Of a stretch of 64,000 nucleotides of DNA, positions 40,195 to 51,370 are shown piece after piece. Source of the DNA: Anseranas semipalmata (Eukaryota; Chordata; Aves; Anseriformes; Anseranatidae); the NCBI GenBank assembly GCA_013399115.1, contig VXAA01002186.1, forward strand, positions 807,097 to 871,096, given 5' to 3'. Below the pieces are notes generated by a model. It was not told where the DNA came from. It worked only from the letters and a program-made list of their open reading frames with translations, and made no database searches. A program made the translations under genes and the position numbers. Position 1 is the first letter of the stretch, and each line of letters starts with the position of its first letter.

Positions 40195-40325
40195 AGTTGC
40201 TGCAATACAAAATGTTCAGAATGGCAGAGCTGGGATACCTGATTTTGAGTTTAAGGTCTTCTTTCTGACATTTTAACGTCTAAGTTATAAAGCTCTGTTA
40301 ATGTCAATTTTTTGAAGGGCTATTC
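40195..40325 (+). mobile_element. Possible MIR-type SINE fossil
   Basis: Contains 'aatggcagagctgggatacc' followed by 'tgattttgagtttaagg' and 'ctttctgaca', resembling the core and 3' part of MIR-family SINEs (consensus there: 'tggcagagctgggattcgaa...'). Only one block is well preserved, so the call is tentative. Confidence 0.4.
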
Positions 40326-41683
40326 TGAGTTTCATATTCTGTTGAGCATTTCTACACCTGTGCTTTCCAGGACAAAGCAGCACAGTAACTCACTTTAATT
40401 AACTCTAACAAAAAACTTTTAGATTTCCATTTTTCTAATTGTATATGGTAGAACAAAACATCTATCTGCACATTTTCCTAACTTTTCAGAAATGTGCTTA
40501 GTGAGAGATAATAATTTTAAAGTAAATGCAAGAATGTATAGGTAGGTATTGTCCCCTGAAAAGGACATTTGCTTGATGAAAGATCTAAATGTTTTCCTAA
40601 TCCTGATGTTGAGCTTTTATATGGCTTTTGAGAAATCATTTATCTTTTCTCTAGGGAGTCTATTCTCCTTCATAGCATCTTTTCAGGCACAGAGAAAGAA
40701 GATCTGAGCATAACAGCACTGGCATCTCTTTGCACTGGAATCTGTTTACTGTATTGTAAATGATTGGTATCAGTTTTTTGTTTGTTTGTTTGTTCATTTG
40801 TTCGTTTAAGATTCTTTGTCTTTTGACAGTGTTATTCCAAACTTATTGTGTTCTCTTTCCATTGTTCCATCTGGGAACTCGTCTCATTGGAAAACTCAGC
40901 ACATGCAAGGAAAAAATATATATATAAAAAAAAAGTTTAAAAATGCATAGCACCCTTTTTTTAATCAAAAATCAAAATTAGGGGAGAGAATAAACCAATG
41001 CCTAGATAAATTAATGGCTTTAAAGTATTCCATGCAAATAGCTAGATATTGCCAGAAACAGAAGTTAAAATAATCACAAGATCTTCTCTTAAGAAAATAT
41101 TCCCAGCTTGCTTTGTCATGCTGGCATTCTCATCAAACTTTCCCGGGAGAACAAAAGTTTTGTTTTGTTTGAACCTTCTCCTTGAAAGGCAAAGGTATGC
41201 TTAAGGCACCACTCCAGCTGTATAACAATTGCAAGCTTTATAACCAATAGCACATGACAGAGCATGCTGAGAGATACACATCTTGGGTCTGTTCTAGGCA
41301 ACAGGCCAAGACTCTATGCTGTAACTGCAAGAGAAATACAGATTTTTTGAGTATACACAACCTGCAGTCTTTTGAAAACCCTTAGAAATCTTATATATAG
41401 CATATGTTAGCTAGGAGTTGGCTAATCTTGATTGGGAGGGAGAGAGTGAAATAAAAAATCCCAATCCTTTTTGCAATACCCATTTAACAACCCATTGCAA
41501 TAGCGGCAGTGCAGCCGTGTTAAAAGTAGACTGAGAAAATAGCTTTTAAAATATCAGTTACAGCTATATGAAAAAAAGATGTTTTGCTGGAGGAAAAAAT
41601 TTGGGTACCATCACGTGTCATATTTTCTTCTCCTTTCATTCAGGTTGACTAAATAATTTATTTTGGTGAAAGCTAAGACCTGA

Positions 41684-41740
41684 TCCAACTTCCAATGACT
41701 TCAATGGAAAGCTTGTGCTGATTTTGATCATAGAGGCTGT
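41684..41740. repeat. Palindromic 'ttccaatgacttcaatggaa' repeat
   Basis: A 'cctgatccaacttccaatga / cttcaatggaaagct...gattttgatca' arrangement around an imperfect palindrome. Similar 'cccattgacttcaatggg' palindromes with flanking 'gatcc/ggatc' occur in old sauropsid DNA-transposon fossils; this is a resemblance only. Confidence 0.35.
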
Positions 41741-41917
41741 TTCTCTCCTTATAGAGTCTGAAATGGGATTTTTTTTTGTAATTTACTTGTCAGAACCATG
41801 ATAGAATTTGCATTTTTTTCACTACACTCTGAGGAATTCCGCACTAGTACATATAAAGGCAGAAAACTGTGAAAATGGAAAGAAGGGTTTTAAAAAGCAG
41901 TGATGATTATGATTTCT

Positions 41918-41946
41918 TTCCTTCCTTCCTTCTTTCCTTTCTTTTT
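41918..41946. repeat. Pyrimidine microsatellite (cctt/cttt)n
   Basis: A tttctttccttccttccttc-type run, simple sequence in intergenic DNA. Confidence 0.8.
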
Positions 41947-44150
41947 AACTTTTGGAACCAGTAGAACCGAGGTATTTTGTAAGAATGTAGCACTGTGATG
42001 CATTTTTTGTCAATAAGATATCTGGAATGCCAAAAAAAGGAGGGGAATTTGTAAGTTCACTGTAGGATAGCCAACACATGCTGCTTAGGATACTCACCTA
42101 GTTAATGTTCTAACGTAACTGGGGCAACATAAGAACTGGGCTGTTTTCTTGCAAATATTTCAACCAGCACCTCTTGCATCTGCTTATTGTTTTGGTGTAC
42201 AAGTGTGCTTGCCTTTTTCTTTCTGGTCTCAAATTTGTCGTGGTGTAGATCAGAGGCGTCTGAAATGAGATTTTTGCAGAAAGAAAGCAAGGTAGCTTTA
42301 GCATCTCCCGACACTGAAGGAGCAAATTGAAATTTAGACACAAATGACAAATGCGTGTTAGCAGAAGTCTCTTGCCATATCTGGCAAGATTCATTAAAAT
42401 TTGGAATCAGCGTAAGCCTTGGAAGAAAAAACCTTTACATAAGCCCAGTGGAGAACTTGTTAGAGTTTGGTTGTATAATTTGCCAAAGATTCAGTCCACT
42501 TCGAGAACGCTTCAGCCCTTCTCAGCTTCTTTGCATTGCCTGGATTGGGCCATTCCTGCAGAGACCAAGCAGGCTCCACACTAGAGTTCAGAGGCCAAAC
42601 AAAACATTTCCTGCCATTTTCCTGCTGCTGCCAAAGGTTGTTTCAAAAAAACAACAGACGCTAAGATCAGGAATGCAGGCCAGAAGCAGAGTATAAAAAT
42701 AATTTATAATCAGTAGAGCACACTCTGCTGCAGAACTTGGAATTGAGCGTAAAGTTCCTCAGTCTTTGGCAAGGAAACAAATAACTGGAACCAGTGACAA
42801 GCTGTAGTAATAGTCCACATAAAAGGTAACAGCTTTCTGTTGCTACAACTTCCTGCCTTGGCTCAGACAAAGAGACGAAAGCGATGTGGGTAGCAGCACC
42901 ACCAGTGGTTGGATTTTAAATACATTTAATAAAGTGCTATATGTATTCTGCTAACAGAATGGTAGTTTACAAAATCTGCTTTTCAAAGGCTAGAAAATAA
43001 TAGATTGCCTGTCTCCCCCCTCCCAATCAATGTCATAGATCATGATACAGTCCTTTAATTACACAAACACCCACTATTTTTCTCCAGGCCTCCATGGGAA
43101 TGTAAGGAGCCAGAACCATTTCTAAGAGGTCAGTATGTATGTTCAGCCAACCTTCCCACCCTCATGTCTTTAGTTATTGCCTCCTACTGGAAACTGATCA
43201 GCCAGCAGCCAAAAGCTTTAATACAGCAACCATTACTAGGTCTATTCACCAGTTTAGTTTGAAATAGGCAATTAAGAGATACAAAGGAGTTGGATACAAG
43301 AAAAGGCTTACCCATAAACACCACTTTGTGTGTGTCTGTTACGTATAAAATTCTTCAGTATTTAATCAGAAGAGGAAAAATGTACACGATTTCATCTACA
43401 CTGTGAATGTTCAGATTTCTCTGAGCAAAGCTAAAACATGGGGAAAGATTAAAGAACTTAAATTGAAAGAGATACTGTATTCGTCTGTGTGACTTCTTTG
43501 CTAACTAGACAAGCTCTGTGATGATAAAAAGGTCAGTGCTGCACTATTATACCTACCATATCCTTTAATCTGTTTTTTTATTTGTGTGTTTAAATCAAGC
43601 AAGAGACAGCTATGTTAAACAGTTATATTGATTTTTTTTTTCTTTTGATTCTATTAGTTTAGATTCAGGGTCAGGTACATGTTTTGCGATATTTCCAGAA
43701 TAGCATCATCCCCAGACATCACTGCATGTCTGTAACACTGTTTCGAAGTCCAAAAATATATATGTAAAGCATAAGTTGTCTGAAAAATAACCTGTATTTA
43801 CTGAACCCCAAATAGGTACTTGGATTACTTTGTCAAATTAAAGTACTGCTGTGCTACTTATCTCACTTTCCAGGTGCAAGCAGTAGTATTTACTAATATT
43901 TTGCAGGATAAAAACGAACAGTACAATGGATAGTATATCTTGCAAAAGGAAAAAATATTTACAGCATAATGGCATAGCACAAATCTTTTGAAAAGTAATA
44001 TCAACTACTGTCTCTCATAGTGTGCTGCTGCTTAATAGTAGATAGTTCCATATTGCTGATATAGAGAAGTGGATTTTATGTAAATGCACTAATATAATGG
44101 GATTTCTTAATCCTGACTGGTGGAAGAAGCTTTTCAAGCATATTTGCTAA

Positions 44151-44188
44151 AGTCATAGTCAATGTCATTAGTCATAGTCAGTGACATT
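44151..44188. repeat. Tandem duplication of a 19-bp unit
   Basis: agtcatagtcaatgtcatt followed directly by agtcatagtcagtgacatt, two mismatches. Confidence 0.85.
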
Positions 44189-46204
44189 GGAAACAGCATT
44201 TCTGTAAGAAAAGAAAATGAAAGATACAGTTTCACTGCTATAAAACCTAGTCTCACTATTTCTAGCTAATTCTGAAAACAAAATGTGGGACTTTGCAGGA
44301 CTTAATACAGATCATAAATGTTGAAATCATTGGGTTTAGGCAATATATCTTCAGTACAAAATCAGTCTGAGCAGAATCGTTTCTACCTTATTCTGGGCAT
44401 GTGTTAAAATAAGTAAAAAATGCCTAAAAGGTAAAAAATAAATAAATAAAAAAAGATAAAGTGTTAGGAATTCTTCTATGTTGCTAGTGTTTCAGTCAAA
44501 AAATCTTCATAGAACTGGAAAAAAAAGAGCAGTTCTATAATCATTCAAAGTTTCAAAACCAGGTTAATGTGGGGGGTTTGATTTTTGCTTTTTTGTGGTT
44601 TTCCATATCTTGCTCGAAGCATTTCCGAAGTGCCTGGGAGACACATTTGTAATGAGTGCATTCTCTGATGCCTAATATTATAGTTGCACTTACTTTTCAG
44701 GCTTTCTGTCAGCTGCAACATCAATATAACCCTATCCACTTATTCAGCCATGTATTCTCACAAATGTTAATTTTTCTGTCAAATTTGCTTGAAGCTGGTG
44801 AGTGATTCCCATTGATACCGGTTGATAGGCTGTGAGGACAAAGCTGCATCATCCCCGTAAGAGCTCAGACTTCTCAGCTGCTTTTTCACCCACTGTGTGA
44901 TGCGACTGGAGCACACGCCTTTCCCTCCTGGGGCATGCAGTGCAGCAGGGGCTGCAGGTCGGTGCAAGCTCTGCCGGGCTTTGGCTGGATGCCTGCCCTC
45001 CTCTCCTTGTTGGTGGGATATGGGCTCAGAAACCTGCGACAAAAAGAAAACCTGTGCTGTGAGGGGAAATATGCAAGTTGTAAGTGCTAGGGGGGGAGAT
45101 AGCATGCACGGGAGACCCAGCAATAAAACCCAAGTGATCTGCCAGGTTTCCAAGGGTAAATATGATTTAGTTACTAACAGGGCAGAAGTTTCACAGAGGA
45201 AGCATCAAAATAGCCAGGTACTGGGCTAACATTTTCAAGAGGGTCACATTTGACCTGCAGATTTGCATTCATATAGGCACATGAATGATGTTCCAAAGTG
45301 AGGTGACCCTTGGATAAGGTGTTTGGATTTTGAAGCGTACATATGGAGAAAAACTGGGGCATACTGGTTTTAAAACAGAGCTTGGTATGTGCAGTGAAGA
45401 TGATATACACATGATTTTGAAAATTCAGCTGTGTGGAGAAATAGTCTATAGATTCATGACATGAACAAGGAAATTGCACAGCTTTCACATGCAGGGAAGA
45501 CTTCTGGAACTTCTATTTCAAAAACGGTAACAAGTTTAGTTTAAAATCATTCAGATGTCATCCTAACCACTCTCAGCCAATCTGATTAACTGTAGCAGAT
45601 ATTTTCCTGGCAAAATGATATCAAGCAACTTTGCCAGTAGGCAGTTTCTACAAATTTCTTGAAACTCTCAGTTTCTGAAAAACTTAGACAGCTCTCCCTG
45701 AAACAACAGTGAAGGGGTACTTTCTCAGCAAACCAGTGTCATTCTCAAGGGACCTTTCTCATGTCTGTGTACGCTTCTGGTATTTTTTATGTTGGTTTTC
45801 ATATATCTATATCCTCCTTTTTTTTTTTTTTTTTAATCTTGACATTTTTGCAGGACAGCTCATTGGTTTTAAGCCTGTTCACTTAGAAGGTGAACAATCC
45901 AGGAATGTGGAACGGGAGGACATGCCAAGATATAGATGAATAGAGCGTGGTTTTACATGAGCCAGTTTTTCTACTGAAGTGTGCAAATTTAAAGCTGTGG
46001 ATCAATGCCCTGCTCTCTGCACACTCCGTGTTGGGTCGGAACGTTGTGACAGTGACAAACTCTTGAGCAGCCAGGTCCACTTAAAAATTCTGTATGGAGG
46101 CACTCAGCAATAAAGGACGATTCCTTCAACAGCCAAGAGCTACCAAGGACTTTTGATGACTGATGACCAATATGGAATATCGCTTTATATACATACTATA
46201 CATC

Positions 46205-46680
46205 CTAATGCTGTGCCATGCCAAATTGCCGAAAGCCTCTCTGGTACGGGCAGTGATATAACATTAGTTTGCCACTCAGTATAGCTTGTGAACAGTTATT
46301 CCCAGCAAGACTAATTTGTGTAAGTTCCTCAACTGGAATTAACTTTCTCACTACCAGCTTTAGCTCTTCAAGGCATTGTGCACATATATCTGATATTGGA
46401 AGGTTCATAGCAGCTGGCATTGCATCGACAGTTTCCTCAGTGATATCAAAAAAATTCAAGCTGCATGATGCAAGTGGGAGAATATTTTATTTCTTCAGTC
46501 TCATGCTTTTACTGTCTTTTAGCCAGTGGCTCATAGTTATGTCTTTCACTCCATGAAGGACAACACTCTGTTGGTTAAATGGATGGCTTGCTTCTAAGTT
46601 TTCTTCCTGTAAAAAATTCTGTAGCTGCAAAATCTCTGAACATCTGACTGATAGTCTGTTTTTCCAGAGCCCAGACTAAA
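46205..46680 (-). pseudogene. Protein-like minus-strand stretch, identity unknown
   Basis: On the minus strand a frame with protein-like composition runs from about 46,680. It includes LQLQNFLQEENLEASHPFNQ, then HGVKDITMSHWLKDSKSMRL, a TAA just after, and resumes in the same frame with FFDITEETVDAMPAAMNLPI and LEELKLVVRKLIPVEELTQI, stopping at about 46,205. One in-frame stop splits it, and there may be a frameshift near 46,670. I do not recognise the family. It has no neighbouring exons, no poly-A tail and no evident splice signals that settle its structure. It could be a decayed retrocopy or gene, or a chance open stretch. Confidence 0.25.
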
Positions 46681-46739
46681 TGCAGAGGAGAGCTGATGGC
46701 AGAAGAGCTGCTTAAGATGAGTCATTACTGCTTATTCTT

Positions 46740-47112
46740 TACTAGTTCTGCCCAAATTTCACCATTTTTCTCCACTGCTCAGTTACAGATTCTTGCCTAG
46801 TTTTCCTCATATTCTTAATTTTAAGTCTCTTCCAGCATTACAGCTCTCCAGGTTTATACCTGTAACCATCTGTTGATTTTTTTTACCCAAATACTATTCT
46901 TCTATTTTCTAAACTGAATGTCATTACAATATTCTGACTGTGTTTCTAATCTTGCCGTGACCCCTTGTATTATTTCTCCATTTTCAGCAGTATGCTCAGC
47001 TCCTCCTAGTTTAATAGATCTGCAGATTTCATTAATGTACCATTTACTCCCTCTTCTAGCTCATTATTGAAGCTATTAAATGAGATCAGAAGTAATACTA
47101 ATCTTTGTGTAC
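46740..47112 (-). mobile_element. Ancient CR1/L3-type LINE fossil (reverse-transcriptase region)
   Basis: Plus-strand phrases 'ctcctcctagtttaatagat', 'ctgcagatttcattaatgta', 'ctagctcattattgaagcta' and 'ttaaatgagatcagaagtaa' match the reverse complement of the RT segment around the ...DDLDE...[11 protein letters not shown] part of CR1-like elements. Heavily mutated, no ORF. The left boundary is uncertain; 46,900-47,110 is the best-supported part. Confidence 0.6.
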
Positions 47113-47140
47113 TGCACTAAATGCCTCCCTTCAAAGTTAT

Positions 47141-47180
47141 TGTTTATCATTACCCTTCATTGTTTGTCATCACCCTTCAT
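47141..47180. repeat. Tandem duplication of a 20-bp unit
   Basis: tgtttatcattacccttcat followed directly by tgtttgtcatcacccttcat, two mismatches. Confidence 0.9.
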
Positions 47181-49647
47181 TTCAGTCAACATGAGAGTTC
47201 ATTTCCAATTTGATTTAAGCTTGGGAACAGTATTTTGATACAGTGGAGATGGGAAAAGAAAGGCTAATCAACAGTCCAGTAGAGGCTTCTAATTAAGGCT
47301 CAGTTTAGAGGATCAAAGTTAGGAGTCCTCTCCTGCAGCAACAGTGCAAGGTGGAAACTGTCTCTGTAATGTAATTGAGAACATCTTAGTTCAGTGCTAA
47401 AATGTCCAAAAGAAAACAGTATACTGCTAATATTCAGACACATGACAGTATAGCTTCTGCTGTCTGTTCATTAATTTTGTATTACTATAAAAAAATCAAC
47501 TTTGTCTGGCAGACTTCAAAGTGTTTTAGTAAATTTGTTTTCTCAATAGCTGTTCCATTATGTTGCCAGGGATGGAAGCTAAATTTATGAGTAGCAATTT
47601 CAAAGACAACTCGCAGAATATGTGAACTTCTATCTTTGGCTGTTTCAGAGACATACACTTCCAAAGCAGCTGTATCCTTCTTCTGTTCTTGCACAGTGTA
47701 CTATTTCAGGAGAGAGATTTTAATTTTCACAAGCCTTCCAAAGTTTAATTTCTAATTGCATAGTAAATATTATTAAACATATTTATAATATGTAGATAGG
47801 AAACAGAGATTCAGTCAGGAAAAACTCATTTTGACAAGATACAATTCCTCTGATAAAAATTAATCCCATGTGATTTAAGGGACCAACGCCAAAACCTGTT
47901 CACCCTTCACCTTAATATAATATTTTGTAAAGATAGGTTGCCAACTCTTGGCATCAGACCCAATTACTCTTGATATTTATTGGCTTACCAAAAAAATCTT
48001 TATCCAAGTGTATTTGGATATCCAATAACTGCTCATTTTTTCCTAGGAATACTTTGCTTGAGCTCTTTTAGTTACATATAATCTGTGTCAGTGCAAATGT
48101 AAACACAAAAACAAAAACCCTAAATCTAGTCTGGAAAAAATTGCCTCTAGGTAGAACTGAGTTCTCTTATATTTTTGTACATATGTGTTGGACAAAACAA
48201 TGGAGCAGTGGACTACTGGATCTTAGGTAGAGGTGAGGCTACTTATTAGATGTGGGGAAAATTGCCAGAGTAAGAAGAAAGCTGGAGGAGCCAGGCATAC
48301 ATCCTAAAGGGCATGACATGGAGTGGGTCTAATGGAAATATGATTGCAAGTCCCACTTCTGCAACAAGAAATAGGTTCATGAGTCCAGAAATGCAACCCG
48401 AAGTGGGGTCACGAATCTAGAAATTGGGTTGCAAGAAGAGTTAGAGATTAGCTGCTATAAACTCAGCTTCTCTGAATTTTGAAGCTCTGCATCTTTCAGT
48501 ATCTGCCTACTTATCTGACATAGTCTGCTATCTCATTACTGTGAATCTGCCTTAACCTCTGAGGCAAATTTTGTTCACTCTTCCCCAGACTGCTTATGGA
48601 ATATTTTCCTCCCACTCAATCTCTCCCAAAACCCATCTCTGTCTCTGTTGATTCCTGCCAGGGAATCAGCAGTGACACTTTTTAGCCTTGTTTTTATGGT
48701 TAAGCATTTTTATAAAACTTTTTATTGGGTTTTTATTGCTCCTATCTCCTGTCTGCCTCTTCCCCCATATTATTGAGTTACATATTTATTATATCTCTTG
48801 TGAAATTGAATTGTATGATTTTCTGGGAAAAGATTTAATGTCACTTATATTTTAAAAGGTACCTACCAATAACATTTAATGATGTAAAAAATATGCATAA
48901 TTACTCTCGTTCATTAATACCTATTAATCGTGATTTAAGATGTCCCTGATGAGTTTTACTGTTAACTGTCCAATGCTTACCTTCTTGCAAGTGAAAGCCT
49001 GAGGAGGCTGCTTCCATGAGAGAACATTAACTCATTCATTGCATCAGTTTTTAGTCATCTGTATGAAACGTAAAGGATATGCATGTCTGTCGAAACTATG
49101 CATCAATGTGTGTTTTGAGAACAAGTTGCTATGTTGTGCCTCATTTCCCCCATTGTTCCTTTGTATTCAAAGGGCTTTTACCCTTCTTTTGAAAGATACT
49201 TGAGGAAATGCATGCCTGCTGTGAAAGCCCGATTCATTTTGCATTGCATCTGCACTGTCTGGTTCTGTAATGTGCACTTTGGATTTAAATCAGCTTCTCT
49301 GCATCTCTGCAAAGAATTTATTTTCCTAATAAGTTGACTCTTCCGTTACGTGTATTTCTGGCAAAAGTATGTGCATTAGCTGTATTAGTGGCTTTTCTGT
49401 GTATCTTAAGGTTTTTCTTACTTTCCTTGTAAAAGAAAGTATTACATGTGTGTATAACACTTTGCAGGAGTAGGTCCTCACCTGGAAAGGTTTCAAAATC
49501 CAAAAGGTGAAACAGAAGTAAACAAAAGGAAAAAATGTTACTTGTCAGATATTATCACCTACCAACCCCCTAGGTGCAGATACTGACCATGGCAAAAGCA
49601 GTGCAGCTTTGGTAGTATAATAAATGGGAAAAAAACTCCTCTAACTC

Positions 49648-49666
49648 AAAAAAAAAAAAAAAAAAT
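49648..49666. repeat. Poly-A tract
   Basis: About 18 adenines directly abutting the left end of the hAT-like fossil at 49,668. Confidence 0.9.
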
Positions 49667-49667
49667 T

Positions 49668-49909
49668 GCAGTGGTGCCATCTAGTGTGCCAGGTGTTGCA
49701 GCTTTCTGGGAAGGGGCAGTGAACTACTTTCAGCCCATCCCACTTGTTACAGTGGTACCCAGACTCATCCTCCTGCTGCTGCTTCCTTCCCTGCCTGCTG
49801 CCAGGGGAGCAGTAGCAGCACTGACAGAAGGTAGGGGAAGAGACCTGAGGGCTGTTCTGCAGATGCTGATTCTGGCACACGTGCCATAAGGTTGTCATTG
49901 CTGCTCTAG
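49668..49909. mobile_element. Possible hAT-type DNA transposon fossil
   Basis: The left end is gcagtggtgcc. The right end ggcacacgtgccataaggtt followed by gtcattgctgctctag resembles the 'gcacgtgccataggttgcc ... tgctcta' end of sauropsid hAT-family non-autonomous elements as I remember it. The ends are only partly inverted repeats (gcagtgg vs gagcagc). No transposase ORF. Tentative. Confidence 0.35.
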
Positions 49910-50557
49910 AAAAAAAAAAAGAGCATCCACGGAACTTTAAAGAAGGAGAAAGAAAGCTCTTCTGCCTGTACTCCCACCTAAATCTTACTCTTCTACTCCT
50001 TGCTAAACAAGTAGTGGCTAAACCATCCTTTCTCACCCACTGCAGCGTGGACAGGCCAATTGTTTTGGCGTGGGGAGTGAAAAAATACACATTTGATGCC
50101 AGAAATGCAGAGGTGCTGCTGCTTTTTGAAGCTAGGAAGGGGTGGAAAGGATTCTTTGCCTGGTGACTGAAGGATTTATGTTGAGCAGAGGGTCCACGAA
50201 GTCCTTTGGCTGGGCGTGGGATATGAGAGGGAGGTGACGGGGAAGAGGAACCTGCTCTGTGTGCTGATGCTGCGGACTAGGTGGAGCCCTTTTACCGTGA
50301 CCACTGGAGGCTTTTCCACTGCTGCCTTTTTCGCTTTCAGTGTTAGCTGACTGAACCTCTCTGCTTTAATCCTGAGATATGCAAAGTGCACGGCTTACCC
50401 TTCAGCCTGTGAAGCTGCACAGGGTTTATTTTTGTCTTCAGTATAGAATCTGCTTGTAACAAGTGGAAGACTGATCGAGCCAGAAACTGTTGTCTGCAAA
50501 CGAAACCCACATCTCCATAGCATTGCATAATGCTGTGTATTCGCCTGTCCTCTGCAG

Positions 50558-50630
50558 CTGGTGCCAGAGGATATTGCTTTTCCAGCTGGATTTGCTCGGG
50601 ATGCAGCTACAGCAGCATATCAGATTGAAG
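50558..50630 (+). pseudogene. GBA3: GBA3 pseudogene exon 1 (N-terminal strand of the barrel)
   Basis: Translates VPEDIAFPAGFARDAATAAY then QIE, matching the GBA3 N-terminus (AFPAGFGWAAATAAYQVE in human). The codon where human has the initiator Met reads ATT. The frame upstream reaches TAA at 50,528-50,530 without any ATG. The sequence in front (tgtattcgcctgtcctctgcag) looks like a splice acceptor ending at 50,557, so a separate initiator exon may exist or have been lost. The conserved Trp of the F-x-W motif is Arg (CGG) and the next Ala is Asp. The donor is GAAG|GTGTCA. Confidence 0.85.
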
Positions 50631-51140
50631 GTGTCAATTTCTAGCTGCCAAAGTGTTAAGGAAGTTTCAAGTGAACAGGAAGTCAGGATCCAGGAAGGAG
50701 AGTGCTCGATCTTTGCCTCATTGCATAGATGCTACACCTGATGCAAATGCATGTAGCACTTCTGTTTAAACACTTCTGGCCTGAGCAGTAAGAGGAGGGC
50801 AAAAGGTGTTTCAGGTCTCAGAAATATGGCTAGGTAATGGAAATAGAGGAGGAACCTTCCACTAGCTATTGTGTGTGTGTGGGGGGGGATGGACAGAAAT
50901 AAGTAGTTTTCCCACTAGCTCTTATTTCCTTTCTCTAGAGCTAATTTAGGTAGGTTACTATTGCCTATTCTAAAAGAGCACAGATAGGAGAACTACCTCA
51001 TCAGACACTGGTACTCATGGGGGTCCTCAGTGAGGAATTCATCTTCAAGGAATATGAAAAACAGCGAACTGGGAGGTTAACACTTGGACTTACGGAGACC
51101 CCTGCAAGCACGTGTCATGTGCCAAACTGAATGGTGACTC

Positions 51141-51242
51141 TGATAAAGCAGTTTGCCCAGCATGATAAGAAACTATGTGGCAGAGTAGGGAATGTGAACC
51201 CGTAAGGTACAGGGACACTGACAGCTGTAAGCCCCCAGCCTT
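51141..51242 (+). mobile_element. MIR-type core SINE fossil
   Basis: 'gataaagcagtttgcccagc', 'aactatgtggcagagtaggg' and 'aatgtgaacccgtaagg' match the order of the MIR core (there: 'taacttgcccaaggtcacac...agtggcagagccgggattcgaaccc'). Typical divergence for an element of amniote age. Confidence 0.6.
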
Positions 51243-51325
51243 CCTGTCTTCATAAATGTGTGTTTAGAGACCTCTAAAATACATATAGATCTGATTTTCT
51301 CATATTATAGCCTGCAGCATACAGG

Positions 51326-51370
51326 CACTTAGCTCCCATTGATTTCAGTGCCTAAATGGGAGTTGTAGAT
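51326..51370. repeat. Inverted repeat agctcccatt / aatgggagtt
   Basis: Arms ttagctcccatt and aaatgggagtt flank gatttcagtgcct, a small stem-loop. The string family 'cccattgatttcaatggg...ggtgccta' is frequent in old sauropsid repeats. Confidence 0.5.

Larger units (their letters stand above)
32841..46200. other. Intergenic DNA, middle part
   Basis: AT-rich, no recognisable gene. It contains a poly-pyrimidine stretch with an N at 38,672, short tandem duplications at 39,472 and 44,151, a MIR-like SINE candidate at 40.2 kb, a palindromic repeat candidate at 41.69 kb and a cctt/ctttc microsatellite at 41,920. Short ORFs in 42.1-42.9 kb lack family features. Confidence 0.65.
47181..50557. other. 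Intergenic DNA left of GBA3
   Basis: No recognisable gene. AT-rich to about 49,600, then a more GC-rich segment 49,660-50,560 that includes a possible hAT transposon fossil and immediately precedes the first recognisable GBA3 exon. Whether 50,100-50,557 contains the promoter or an untranslated or initiator exon of GBA3 cannot be settled; no clear CpG island is present. Confidence 0.6.

Noticed and set aside
42102..42394. Overlapping minus-strand ORFs of 82 and 94 codons
   Set aside because: Some protein-like appearance (LHHDKFETRKKKA) but no family match, no flanking exons and overlapping alternative frames.
49641..50090. 149-codon minus-strand ORF
   Set aside because: Runs through poly-A and the hAT-like fossil; no recognisable domain and no splice context.
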